Assembly: GCA_018715445.1 (NCBI GenBank)
Contig: DVLP01000081.1
Location: 1 to 13,429, forward strand
Direction of reading: 5' to 3'
Source: Candidatus Avipropionibacterium avicola
GTDB lineage: Bacteria; Actinomycetota; Actinomycetes; Propionibacteriales; Propionibacteriaceae
DNA length: 13,429 bases
In this document: piece by piece, positions 1-6,678 of the stretch
Layout: every line of letters begins with the position of its first letter
Position numbering within the stretch: position 1 is the first letter of the stretch
The notes under the pieces: generated by a model
Seen by the model: the letters and a program-made list of their open reading frames with translations, nothing else
The model's database searches: none
Told to the model about the DNA's origin: nothing
Program-made: the position numbers and the translations under genes

Positions 1-39
1 GACCCACCCGGCGATGCGCCGCAGGATGTACTTGATCAC
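1..39 (-). CDS. ABC transporter permease, N-terminal 13 codons only (cut by window edge)
   Basis: Reading leftward from a GTG at 39, the frame gives M-I-K-Y-I-L-R-R-I-A-G-W-V and runs off the window. A short positive stretch (K-Y-I-L-R-R) leading into a hydrophobic segment is the usual start of DppB/OppB-type inner-membrane permeases of peptide/nickel or sugar importers. A G-rich stretch lies about 9 bases upstream, but the start is better explained by translational coupling: an upstream 30-codon ORF ends in a GTGA overlap with it. Only 13 residues are visible, so the family is a pattern-based guess and another polytopic membrane protein is possible. The gene should continue to the left with a second permease and ATPases if the guess is right. 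Confidence 0.5.
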   Translation of the reverse strand, partial: MIKYILRRIAGWV

Positions 40-128
40 CGCGTGAAGCCCCCCGCCCTCGGTGTCACCAGAGCAAGCTGCCGCCGGACCGGACCGCGCC
101 GGGGCGGACACTGCAGGTGCTGGCTCAT
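36..128 (-). CDS. Possible 30-aa leader peptide / coupling ORF upstream of the permease
   Basis: An ATG at 128 is preceded by GGAGG at 136-140 with a 7-base spacer, one of the best ribosome-binding sites in the window. The 30-codon frame ends in TGA at 36-38, and that stop overlaps the permease GTG (GTGA). The peptide begins MSQHLQCPPRRG, has six arginines and one cysteine, and has no membrane segment. Known precedents are short leader ORFs before actinobacterial transporter operons that couple translation or sense an amino acid. I do not recognise this peptide as a named family. The strong SD and the exact stop/start overlap argue for translation; the short length means a chance ORF cannot be excluded. 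Confidence 0.4.
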   Translation of the reverse strand: MSQHLQCPPRRGPVRRQLALVTPRAGGFTR

Positions 129-201
129 CTGGGGACCTCCGAGCAGACGGGACTACTGGGCCATGCGGGCGGGGCTCTGTGCATCGAGCGCTTCGGAGAG
201 A

Positions 202-230
202 AAACTAAGCCAAAGTTCGCCCCGTGTCAC
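202..230 (-). promoter_or_regulatory. Putative promoter for the leader ORF and permease
   Basis: On the minus strand, GTGACA (225-230) is separated by 17 bases from TAGTTT (202-207), a fair sigma70-type pair in the most AT-rich part of this intergenic region. It would start transcription near 195 and give a leader of about 67 bases before the 30-codon ORF. Assigned by motif only. Confidence 0.35.
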
Positions 231-313
231 AAACGGCAGCCGCCAATGTTACTCAATCGTTCACTTCGGCTCAGACCTTCGGCGTTGGTTGTCCACCCCA
301 TATCCCGGATGGT

Positions 314-342
314 GGACGACGGTCCGCCTGCGGACGTCGTCC
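314..342 (-). terminator. Hairpin downstream of the AGPS-like gene
   Basis: GGACGAC (314-320) pairs with GTCGTCC (336-342) and GTCCG (322-326) with CGGAC (331-335), around a CCTG loop and one bulged G. It lies 8 bases after the stop of the minus-strand operon. There is no T-tract, as is common for terminators in high-GC actinobacteria. Confidence 0.5.
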
Positions 343-350
343 GAGCCGCC

Positions 351-2021
351 TCACTCCGGGATGATCTTGCCCGGGTTGAGGCTGGCCTTCGGGTCGACCG
401 CGTCGAACACGCCCTGCATCATCGCCACACCGCCGGCCGAGATGTCCTGCTCCAACCAGGGCGAGTGCTCGGTGCCGACCGCGTGGTGGTGGGACAGGGT
501 CCCGCCATGGTCGATGAAGGACTGTTGGATCGCCCGCTTGACGGTGTCGTACTGCTCGATCGTGTCCTGCTGCTCGTCGGCGACGTAGGCGAAGGTGAAG
601 TAAAGGCAGGCGCCCGAGTGGTACGAGTGCGACAGGTGGCACATCACCCAGCCCTTGACGCCGATCTGGTCGTAGGCGGCCCGGGCGGCGGCGACGGTGT
701 TGTCGTACACCTCCTGCAGGCGGCTCCACGGGGCGGCGGTCTCGGACACGTCGCCCATGGCTCCACGGTCCAACAGGAAGTCGCGGATGTAGGGGGTGTC
801 GAACTTCTTCTGGTCGTACATCTGGCCCGGGCCGGTGCCGATGCCGATGCCCTTGTGCTTCTTGACGATCTTGTCGACGATCGCCTTGTCCATCGAGACG
901 TGGGTCTTCGAGCCCTCGTACCCGATGAACGAGAGGCAGAGCTGGGACAGGTCCCAGCCGCGCAGCTCGAGGAACTTCATCAGGCCCTCGGTGACGTACT
1001 TGGAGGCACCCGTGGACTCCTTCTGGGTCGCGAAGGAGAAGCCGGTCTCGTTGGCGTCGGAGATCCGGGTGACCGACGGCGAGGCGTCGGAGGCGGCGAT
1101 CTCGCGCATGGCGGCCAGACCGCTGGGCCAGTCGGCGAACAGGTAGGCCTGGATCACGCGGTGCTCGGGCAGGCGGTGCACCTGGGCGGTGACCTCGGTG
1201 ATGACGCCGAGGCGGCCCTCCGAGCCGATCAGCATCTCCCGCACGCTCGGACCGGTCGCGGTGGAGGGCAACGGCCGGATCACTGTGGTGTGGTCGGGCT
1301 GGACCACGCGCAGCCCGCGGATGATGTCGGCGATGTCGCCGTACTTGTCGGACTGCATGCCCGAGGACCGGGTCGCTGCCCAGCCGCCCACGGTGGAGTG
1401 GGTGAAGGAGTCCGGGAAGTGGCCCATGGTCCAGCCCTGGGCGTTGAGCTGCTCCTCCACGTCGGGGCCAAGGGTGCCGGCCTGGATCCGGGCGAGCTGG
1501 GCGTCCTCGTCGATGTCCAGGACGCGGTTCATCCGGCCCATGTCGAGCGAGATGACCGCACGCGACTCATTGGCCCGGGGCTCGAGGGAGCCCGAGATGT
1601 TGGACCCGCCGCCGAACGGGATCAGCACCGCTCCGGCCTTGCGAGCGACGTCGACGACCTTGCGCACCTGGTCCTCGTCGGAGGGGTAGACCACCACGTC
1701 GGGCACCCGGGGCAGGATGTTGGCCCGGATCCGGATCAGGTCGCGCAGGCTCTTGCCGTAGGTGTGGACCACGCGGTCCATGTCATCGGTGTGGACGTAG
1801 GTCTCGCCAACGGCCTCGACCAGGTCGTCCTGCAGGGAGTTCGGCAGTTGCGGGGCCGGCACGTCGAGGTCGTCGAAGGAGATCGGCGGGGTCGGGGTGC
1901 TCGACAGGTCGAGGCCGACGGCGTCCAGGACGAACGGGGCCAGCTTCGGCTTGTTGTCAGGGTTGAAGGCCACGCCTTCGACACCCCAGCCCCACCACTT
2001 CATGTGCTTGACGCCGGTCAC
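351..2021 (-). CDS. Alkyldihydroxyacetonephosphate synthase-like FAD-binding oxidase
   Basis: A 556-aa flavoprotein of the VAO/FAD_binding_4 family, closest by motif to alkyl-DHAP synthase (AGPS). AGPS swaps the acyl chain of acyl-DHAP for a fatty alcohol, making the ether bond of ether lipids. Visible are the FAD loop PFGGGSN (135-141), the long stretch from GHFPDS to the KYGDI region (200-230) matching the AGPS FAD site, SHSYHSGACLYF near the position of the catalytic tyrosine, the active-site HHH at 511-513 and NPGKI near the C-terminus. There is no signal peptide. The GTG at 2021 is chosen because AAGGAGG (2029-2035) lies 7 bases upstream; the ATG at 2003, giving the common MKWWGWG start, has no such site. 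GTG overlaps the acyltransferase stop (GTGA), implying translational coupling. The actinobacterial homologue's exact substrate is unproven; a lactate/glycolate-oxidase-like role is the alternative. Confidence 0.85.
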   Translation of the reverse strand: MTGVKHMKWWGWGVEGVAFNPDNKPKLAPFVLDAVGLDLSSTPTPPISFDDLDVPAPQLPNSLQDDLVEAVGETYVHTDDMDRVVHTYGKSLRDLIRIRANILPRVPDVVVYPSDEDQVRKVVDVARKAGAVLIPFGGGSNISGSLEPRANESRAVISLDMGRMNRVLDIDEDAQLARIQAGTLGPDVEEQLNAQGWTMGHFPDSFTHSTVGGWAATRSSGMQSDKYGDIADIIRGLRVVQPDHTTVIRPLPSTATGPSVREMLIGSEGRLGVITEVTAQVHRLPEHRVIQAYLFADWPSGLAAMREIAASDASPSVTRISDANETGFSFATQKESTGASKYVTEGLMKFLELRGWDLSQLCLSFIGYEGSKTHVSMDKAIVDKIVKKHKGIGIGTGPGQMYDQKKFDTPYIRDFLLDRGAMGDVSETAAPWSRLQEVYDNTVAAARAAYDQIGVKGWVMCHLSHSYHSGACLYFTFAYVADEQQDTIEQYDTVKRAIQQSFIDHGGTLSHHHAVGTEHSPWLEQDISAGGVAMMQGVFDAVDPKASLNPGKIIPE

Positions 2022-2839
2022 TGGCCGTCCTCCTTGTTCGTCTCGCCCTTGTTCGTCTCGTCACCGGACCCGTCCGGGGCGTTGCGCCCACGGGTCTTGT
2101 CGGTCGAACGGGTCTTGTCGGGCGAATCTACTCGCTCGGGCAGTTCTGCCTGGGTCGGGATGCCCATCTCCACCGCAGTCGTGTCGAAGGTGTGCAGGAT
2201 CTCGCCCGAGATCCGTTCGGTGAAGCGGACCGGGGTCTCGCCCGGCTCTGCCTTCATGGGCTTGCCGAAGATGAGCCGGACCGGTGGGCGCCCCGGCTTG
2301 GGCCAGGTCCGTCCGACCGGCATGGCCTGGTGGGCGCCGACCACGGTCACCGGCACCACCGGGACGTCGTACTTCACCGACAGTCCGGCCGCGCCGGGGG
2401 TGAAGCGGGTCATCTTGCCGGTCCGGGACCGACTGGCCTCGGGGAAGAGCAGGATCGGTACGCCTTCGGCCACCAGCTGGGAGGCCACCGACCGCTTGTG
2501 GCGCTTGCTGCCGCGCTCGATGGGGAAGGCGTTGAAGGTGAGCACCACGAAGGCCTTGCGATGCCACTTGGTGAAGAAGTAGTCCGCGGCGACCCCGGTG
2601 CTGAGGTACTGCCCGACCTCGAGCGGGATCCCGCACACGATCAGCGTCGCGTCGATGTGGCTCGAGTGGTTGGAGACCACGATGTAGGAGCCGGAGAGCC
2701 CGGCCAGGTTCTCGGTCCCCTCGATGCTGACGTTGAGGCTCGACCAGGCGATGCCCTTCAGGATCCCTCGCTGGGTGAAACGCCTCACAGCCGCATGGAG
2801 GCGTGAGCGGTAGCGACGGGTGCCTGACACGCAACCCAC
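2018..2839 (-). CDS. 1-acylglycerol-3-phosphate acyltransferase family (PlsC-like)
   Basis: A 273-aa acyltransferase of the PlsC/LPLAT superfamily, which moves an acyl group from acyl-CoA or acyl-ACP to glycerol-phosphate-type acceptors at the membrane. The catalytic motif NHSSHID (N57, H58, D63) fits NHX4D. The acceptor motif is FPEASRS (132-138), with Ala where the usual motif has Gly. NAFPIERG (103-110) and VPVVPV (159-164) are the other blocks. The last roughly 45 residues are a hydrophilic, probably disordered tail built from short repeats (DKTRST/DKTRGR, then ETNKG/ETNKE). The GTG start at 2839 has GAGG 7 bases upstream (2847-2850) and lies 12 bases after the dehydrogenase stop; its own stop overlaps the AGPS-like start. 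In this operon it could acylate DHAP before the ether exchange, or alkyl-glycerol-3-phosphate after it; the sequence does not decide. Confidence 0.88.
   Translation of the reverse strand: MGCVSGTRRYRSRLHAAVRRFTQRGILKGIAWSSLNVSIEGTENLAGLSGSYIVVSNHSSHIDATLIVCGIPLEVGQYLSTGVAADYFFTKWHRKAFVVLTFNAFPIERGSKRHKRSVASQLVAEGVPILLFPEASRSRTGKMTRFTPGAAGLSVKYDVPVVPVTVVGAHQAMPVGRTWPKPGRPPVRLIFGKPMKAEPGETPVRFTERISGEILHTFDTTAVEMGIPTQAELPERVDSPDKTRSTDKTRGRNAPDGSGDETNKGETNKEDGQ
2029..2035 (-). promoter_or_regulatory. Ribosome-binding site deciding the AGPS-like start
   Basis: AAGGAGG on the minus strand, 7 bases before GTG 2021 and inside the last codons of the acyltransferase gene. It favours GTG 2021 over ATG 2003. 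Confidence 0.75.
2032..2121. repeat. Two short tandem repeats in the acyltransferase tail
   Basis: CCTTGTTCGTCTCG occurs at 2032-2045 and 2047-2060 (period 15). ACGGGTCTTGTCGG occurs at 2090-2103 and 2108-2121 (period 18). Both periods are multiples of three, so copy changes keep the frame; they encode ETNK(G/E) and DKTR(S/G) units. Confidence 0.8.
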
Positions 2840-2851
2840 CCTAAGGCCTCG

Positions 2852-3622
2852 TCAGCGGCGGCCCGAGCGGATCTTGCCCGAGACCGCCCGCAGCACGCTC
2901 CGGGGCAGGATCCGGGTCAGCGCGATGGCGACCTTCCACAACGGCGTCGGGATCGACAGCACCTTGCCCCGATCGGCGTCGGCGAGTCCGTCGCGGACCA
3001 GCCGGGTGACCTCGATCCAGGCTGCGGCCGGGATCTTGCTGGTGTTGATGCCGGCGCGCTCGTGGAACTCGGTGCGGACCCACCCCGGGCACAGTGCGGT
3101 GACGGTGACCCCGCTGCCGCGCAGCTCCACCGCGAGCGACTCGCTGTAGGCGGTGACCGCGGCCTTGACCGCTGAATAGGTGCCGAGCTGGATGAAGCCG
3201 GCGGTGGAGGACACATTGATGATCGAGCCGTGGCCGCGGGCCTTCATGGCACGGGCCGCGGCGCCGCCGAGCAGGATCACGCTGGCCAGCATCACCTCAA
3301 TGGCCAGGTCGGTCTCGGCCATCAGGTCCTCGTCGAGCAGACGACCGTGCATCCCGAAGCCGGCATTGTTGACGACGCGGTCGATCGGACGGTCGGCGTC
3401 CTCGAGGCGCGCCGCGACCTTCAGCGTCTGGCTGCGGTCGTTGAGGTCGGCCACCAGCACCTCGACCTGGACACCGTGGGTGTCGCGCAGGTGTTGGGCG
3501 GTCCGTTCGAGTCGTTCGGCATTGCGGGCGACCAGGACGAGGTCATCGCCGCGGGCCGCGAGTTGGGCGGCGAACTCCGCACCGATGCCGGACGTGGCTC
3601 CTGTGATCAAGGCTGTGGACAC
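2852..3622 (-). CDS. Short-chain dehydrogenase/reductase (SDR)
   Basis: A 256-aa classical SDR using NAD(P)H. It has the Rossmann motif TGATSGIG (7-14), the NNAG block (85-88), the catalytic Ser139, YxxxK (Tyr149, Lys153) and the PG turn (179-180). The C-terminal part after about residue 205 carries a hydrophobic segment (LWKVAIALTRILP) and a basic end, suggesting membrane association, as in SDRs acting on lipids. It is the first gene of the minus-strand operon. Eukaryotic acyl/alkyl-DHAP reductases (Ayr1, DHRS7B) are also SDRs, so reduction of alkyl-DHAP to alkyl-glycerol-3-phosphate is an attractive role here, inferred from context only. The GTG at 3622 has no Shine-Dalgarno site but lies 6 bases after a TACGAT box, which suggests a leaderless mRNA. 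Confidence 0.88.
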   Translation of the reverse strand: MSTALITGATSGIGAEFAAQLAARGDDLVLVARNAERLERTAQHLRDTHGVQVEVLVADLNDRSQTLKVAARLEDADRPIDRVVNNAGFGMHGRLLDEDLMAETDLAIEVMLASVILLGGAAARAMKARGHGSIINVSSTAGFIQLGTYSAVKAAVTAYSESLAVELRGSGVTVTALCPGWVRTEFHERAGINTSKIPAAAWIEVTRLVRDGLADADRGKVLSIPTPLWKVAIALTRILPRSVLRAVSGKIRSGRR

Positions 3623-3628
3623 CGCTTC

Positions 3629-3634
3629 ATCGTA
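3629..3634 (-). promoter_or_regulatory. -10 box of a leaderless promoter for the SDR operon
   Basis: TACGAT on the minus strand, with 6 bases to the GTG start, places the transcript start at or next to the start codon. No clear -35 element is seen. Confidence 0.45.
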
Positions 3635-3671
3635 CGGGTTCGGGCCCCTGTCAGGTCTGCCTCACAACTCG

Positions 3672-3680
3672 TGCTAGGGT
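3672..3680 (+). promoter_or_regulatory. Extended -10 promoter element facing the surface-protein gene
   Basis: TGCTAGGGT is a TGN-extended TANNNT box on the plus strand. It lies back to back with the SDR promoter and points into the truncated surface gene. The -35 region (near CAGGTC at 3652-3657, 17-base spacer) is weak. Confidence 0.35.
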
Positions 3681-3701
3681 CTCGCCTGGCGCGGCGGGGA
3701 C

Positions 3702-5381
3702 GGCGCGTTCAGCATCAAGAAGAACGTCGTCGACGCCGACGGGGACGAGAACTCCGGCTCGGAGCTGGTGCCCGAGGGCACGGTCTTCCGGGTGCACTGG
3801 AGCCACCCGGCCGGACCGGGCTACGAGGCCGACGAGGGTGTCGTCGAGGTGGCCGCCGGTGGCGACCCCGTGGTGGTCGACAAGGTCCCGGCCGGAGCCC
3901 GGATCACCCTGACCGAGGCCGCGCCCGATCCGATCACCGGTGGTGACTGGCTGGACCCGGTGTTCTCCCAGGACACCTTCACCGTGATCAAGGACCAGAC
4001 CGTCGCGATCGACCTGGACAACCCGATCCTGTTGCAGACCGGCAAGTTCCAGGTGACCAAGAAGTTCGACGGTGACGGTGCCGACCTGGTGCCGAGTGAC
4101 ATGACCTTCGAGCTCGAGTACTCCTACCCGGCCGGTGTCGGGTTCGAGGCAGGCGAGGGCACGATCACCGTGGGCGCCGACGGCGTCGCGGTGCCCAGCG
4201 GTGACCTGCCGCACGGGGCCGAGGTCACGCTGACCGAGCCGGCTCCGGGCGACGTACTCGGTGGGACCTGGCAGGGCTTCAGCTTCAGCCCGCAGACCTT
4301 CACCATCGAGGGCAACACCCTGGTCGAGGTCACGCTGACCAACACGATCACCCGTGACGTCGGCTCGGTGGAGATCTCCAAGACCGTCACCGGGCAGGCC
4401 GCCGGCCTGGTCGGCGACGACGCCACCTTCACCTTCGACTGGTCGTACGACGAGGGCCCGCTGGGCGGCCAGGACGGCGAGACCCCGATCTACAAGGCTG
4501 ACTCCGGTCAGATCGAGGTCCCCGGTGACGGCACCCCCATCACCCTGGACGGCATTCCTGCCGGCGCCAAGGTGAGCTTCACCGAGGTCGCCCCGGATCC
4601 CGTGACCGGTGGCACCTGGCAGCCGGTCACCTGGGTCGGTGACGAGGGACCGCAGGTCACCGTCGTCAAGGACGAGTCGGTCTCGGTGGCTGCGGTCAAC
4701 GAGATCACCCTCAACACCGGTTCCTTCAGCCTCGCCAAGTCGCTGAGCGGCACCGGCGCAGAGCTGGTCGATCCCGACGCCGAGTACGTCGTGCACTACT
4801 CGTACGGCCCGGGCATCGGCTTCGAGGCCGGGAACGGTTCGGTCACGCTGAAGGCTGACGGGACCCCGGTCACCGTCGAGGACCTGCCGTACGGTGCCGA
4901 GATCGTCTTCGAGGAGGAGCTCCCGGCCGCGGTCGAGGGCACCACCTGGCAGGCGCCGGAGTTCAGTGCGGACGGCGTCACCATCGATGACCAGACCATC
5001 ACCATCGGTGACCAGACCGATGTCGAGGTCGAGCTGACCAACACTGCCGAGCTCAACACCGGTGGGTTCACCCTCAGCAAGGCGCTGACCGGCACCGGGG
5101 CCGACCTGGTCGATCCCGACGCCGAGTTCGTCGTCGAGTACAGCTACGAGGCCGGCATCGGCTTCGAGGCCGGGAGTGGCTCGGTCACGCTGAAGGCGGA
5201 CGGCACCCCGGTCACCGTGGATGACCTGCCCTACGGCGCCCACGTGGTGTTCACCGAGGTGACCCCGGCCGGTGTGGACGGGGCCAGCTGGGACGGCTAC
5301 CAGTTCAGCGAAGGGGCCATCACCGTCGGTGACGGCACCGTCGTCGAGCTCGTGCTGACCAACACCATCACGGCTGACACC
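3702..5381 (+). repeat. Five tandem DUF5979-like coding repeats
   Basis: Units lie at 3702-4040, 4041-4361, 4362-4718, 4719-5060 and 5061-5381. Each has the pattern lysine-containing first strand, then a (S/P)Y(P/G/E)AG(V/I)GFEAG-like loop, DLPYGA-like turn, TE-x-P, W and LTN(T). Units 4 and 5 are nearly the same at DNA level over long stretches (for example CTGGTCGATCCCGACGCCGA in both), pointing to a recent duplication. Confidence 0.85.
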
Positions 5382-5579
5382 CCGCCGGCTCCGGACGACG
5401 ACCCGAGCGAGGACCCGGCCCCGAGTGAGGATCCGGCTCCGGGTGAGGACCCGGACCTGGCCGACACCGGTGCTCCCGGCGTCGCGCCGATCGCGGTCGC
5501 CGCGATCGTCCTGGTCGTCGCCGGTGCCACGCTGGTGGTCGCGGCCCGTCGACGTACGGTCCGCGTCGACAAGCAGTGA
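3768..5579 (+). CDS. LAXTG-anchored surface protein with five DUF5979-like repeats, 5'-truncated
   Basis: From GTG 3768 the frame encodes 603 aa, but coding-like sequence starts earlier: the open frame runs from the TAG at 3675-3677, and repeat 1 already begins at 3702 (GAFSIKK). There is no ATG, GTG or TTG between that stop and 3768, no good ribosome-binding site, and no signal peptide, which such proteins need. Five Ig-like repeats of 107-119 residues each start G-x-(F/V)-x-(I/V/L)-x-K and mostly end in LTNT. They resemble the DUF5979 domain of actinobacterial surface proteins. After them come an acidic Pro/Asp/Glu stalk (539-563), the sortase motif LADTG (564-568), a hydrophobic helix and a basic tail. 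LAXTG motifs are typical of class E sortase substrates. As it stands the protein would stay in the cytosol, so this is either a 5'-deleted pseudogene or an assembly collapse. Confidence 0.75.
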   Translation: MPEGTVFRVHWSHPAGPGYEADEGVVEVAAGGDPVVVDKVPAGARITLTEAAPDPITGGDWLDPVFSQDTFTVIKDQTVAIDLDNPILLQTGKFQVTKKFDGDGADLVPSDMTFELEYSYPAGVGFEAGEGTITVGADGVAVPSGDLPHGAEVTLTEPAPGDVLGGTWQGFSFSPQTFTIEGNTLVEVTLTNTITRDVGSVEISKTVTGQAAGLVGDDATFTFDWSYDEGPLGGQDGETPIYKADSGQIEVPGDGTPITLDGIPAGAKVSFTEVAPDPVTGGTWQPVTWVGDEGPQVTVVKDESVSVAAVNEITLNTGSFSLAKSLSGTGAELVDPDAEYVVHYSYGPGIGFEAGNGSVTLKADGTPVTVEDLPYGAEIVFEEELPAAVEGTTWQAPEFSADGVTIDDQTITIGDQTDVEVELTNTAELNTGGFTLSKALTGTGADLVDPDAEFVVEYSYEAGIGFEAGSGSVTLKADGTPVTVDDLPYGAHVVFTEVTPAGVDGASWDGYQFSEGAITVGDGTVVELVLTNTITADTPPAPDDDPSEDPAPSEDPAPGEDPDLADTGAPGVAPIAVAAIVLVVAGATLVVAARRRTVRVDKQ

Positions 5580-5597
5580 TGCGCTGCTGATCGTTGA

Positions 5598-5633
5598 CAG
5601 GAGGTCGGTGCCCGAGAGGGTGCCGGCCTCCTG
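5598..5633 (+). terminator. Strong hairpin terminator with GAGA tetraloop
   Basis: CAGGAGGTCGG (5598-5608) pairs with CCGGCCTCCTG (5623-5633) with one G-U pair. An inner CCC/GGG stem closes a GAGA (GNRA) loop across a small TG/TG internal loop. It starts 18 bases after the surface-protein stop. No T-tract follows. Confidence 0.75.
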
Positions 5634-5658
5634 CCGTACCCGGCGACCTTCGTCCCGG

Positions 5659-5664
5659 TAAGGT
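5659..5664 (+). promoter_or_regulatory. -10 box for the two-helix membrane protein gene
   Basis: TAAGGT with 8 bases to ATG 5673 fits a near-leaderless start. The same bases (AAGGTG) could instead serve as a weak ribosome-binding site, so the two readings compete. Confidence 0.35.
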
Positions 5665-5672
5665 GCGCCCGT

Positions 5673-6503
5673 ATGGGTGCACCACAACGACGGAACGGTT
5701 CGGCCGTGGTGATCGTCGTCTGCATCGGCCTCTTCCTGGTCCTGCTGGCCGTGGTGAACCCGCTGGGTGACCGACTGATTGCGGCCGGCCTGCCGGCACC
5801 AGCCTTCGCGGTCATCCTGACCATCGCGGCCGTGGTCCTGATCGGCACCCCCCTCGTCACCGCGTTCCGTGCCCGTACGGGGCGCAGCCACGAGCTCGCT
5901 GCCACCCAGGCCCCGGCGCTCGAGCAGTGGGCCCGGGGCTCGGGGTGGCAGCCGACGACCTGGCCGTCGCCGGACCCACCGACCATCCTGCAGCGTGCTC
6001 GTCTGGGGTCCAGCCGACCCCTCGCGGTGTTCGGCGGACGACTCGCCGGTCGACCGGCATGGACGATGAGCTGGGAACAGTCCTTCAGCAACCTCGGATC
6101 GCCGGTCACGGACCGCATGGTCTCGCTGGCCCTGGTCGTCGAGGGCCTGCCGCCGAACGCCACCTTCGCAATAGGCAAGGCCAGTGCACCGGGATCGGGG
6201 TGGAGGGGTCGGATGCCTGCCCGCTGGGCCGGGACGCCGCCGCTCGCTCTGGTGCGGATCGCGCCCCAGCAGCCGTGGGGTCTGACCCGCACGATGGTCT
6301 GGCCCGGCCAGGGGGTCCCACCGCCACAGGAGTGGGCCGGCATCGCCGCCGAGCTCGATGCCCTCCGGGGGTGGTTGCTGCTGCAGGACGGGCGCCTCGA
6401 GGTCAGTGCCCTGCTGTGGGATGCCTCGGTCTCGCCCGACCGGCTGCTGGGCCTGGCCGCCAGTGCCATCGACCTGGTCGGCGGCGGGGAGCCGATGCGC
6501 TGA
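5673..6503 (+). CDS. Hypothetical protein with two N-terminal membrane helices
   Basis: A 276-aa protein I do not recognise. Two strongly hydrophobic segments (about 11-29 and 42-66) are separated by a short loop. A soluble domain of about 210 residues follows, rich in Trp and Pro, with the pattern of an alternating alpha/beta fold (FGGRLAGRPAWTMSW, MVSLALVVEG, LRGWLLLQDGRLEVSALLWD). The short tail before helix 1 carries two arginines and there is no signal-peptidase site, so the protein is probably membrane-bound with the large domain in the cytosol by the positive-inside rule (arginines at 67, 69 and 72 after helix 2). It stands alone between a terminator and a 175-base gap. No catalytic motif is visible. 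The ATG at 5673 is the first start after the terminator. Confidence 0.75.
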   Translation: MGAPQRRNGSAVVIVVCIGLFLVLLAVVNPLGDRLIAAGLPAPAFAVILTIAAVVLIGTPLVTAFRARTGRSHELAATQAPALEQWARGSGWQPTTWPSPDPPTILQRARLGSSRPLAVFGGRLAGRPAWTMSWEQSFSNLGSPVTDRMVSLALVVEGLPPNATFAIGKASAPGSGWRGRMPARWAGTPPLALVRIAPQQPWGLTRTMVWPGQGVPPPQEWAGIAAELDALRGWLLLQDGRLEVSALLWDASVSPDRLLGLAASAIDLVGGGEPMR

Positions 6504-6628
6504 GCTGGCGCTGCGGTGGGCTGCCCTTGGGCGAATCGGAGACGGTTTCGGCTCAACCTTGGACGGATGCACGACACAACAGTCGGTGAGCCCGGCTGAG
6601 ACTGATGCTGCCGCCAAGTGAACCGACC

Positions 6629-6654
6629 GCGCTGCCGCATGGGGGCGGCGGTGC
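6629..6654 (+). other. mRNA hairpin just upstream of the solute-binding protein RBS
   Basis: A 10-bp stem (6629-6638 with 6645-6654, two G-U pairs) closes an ATGGGG loop. It ends 11 bases before AAAGGAG (6666-6672), which lies 6 bases from ATG 6679. The same layout precedes the gene at 9497. The rest of 6504-6628 shows no TANNNT promoter that I can defend. Confidence 0.5.
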
Positions 6655-6678
6655 CGGGGTTCGGCAAAGGAGAGAACC

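Larger units (their letters stand above)
40..350. other. Intergenic region between permease start and the AGPS-like gene
   Basis: This 311-base stretch holds the 30-codon upstream ORF (36-128), the putative promoter (202-230) and a hairpin after the AGPS-like stop (314-342). The plus-strand frames crossing it do not look like protein. I see nothing else in it that I can support. Confidence 0.6.

Noticed and set aside
2001..2003. ATG at 2003 as the AGPS-like start (MKWWGWG)
   Set aside because: No ribosome-binding site upstream, whereas GTG 2021 has AAGGAGG at the right distance.
117..2582. 821-codon plus-strand open frame over the AGPS-like and acyltransferase genes
   Set aside because: Composition is Val/Gly/Asp/Arg-rich with no domain; the minus-strand genes have full catalytic motifs and ribosome-binding sites.
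3605..3630. Seven-codon ATG ORF overlapping the SDR start
   Set aside because: The transcript is likely to begin at or next to the GTG, so this ATG would not be in the mRNA; too short to support.
3671..3946. GTG at 3671 as a start for the surface protein
   Set aside because: It is in a different frame from the repeats and yields an Arg-rich shadow peptide, not a signal peptide.
6504..6628. Promoter for the solute-binding protein cassette (TTGGAC at 6559-6564)
   Set aside because: No acceptable -10 box lies 16-18 bases downstream, so I did not list it.
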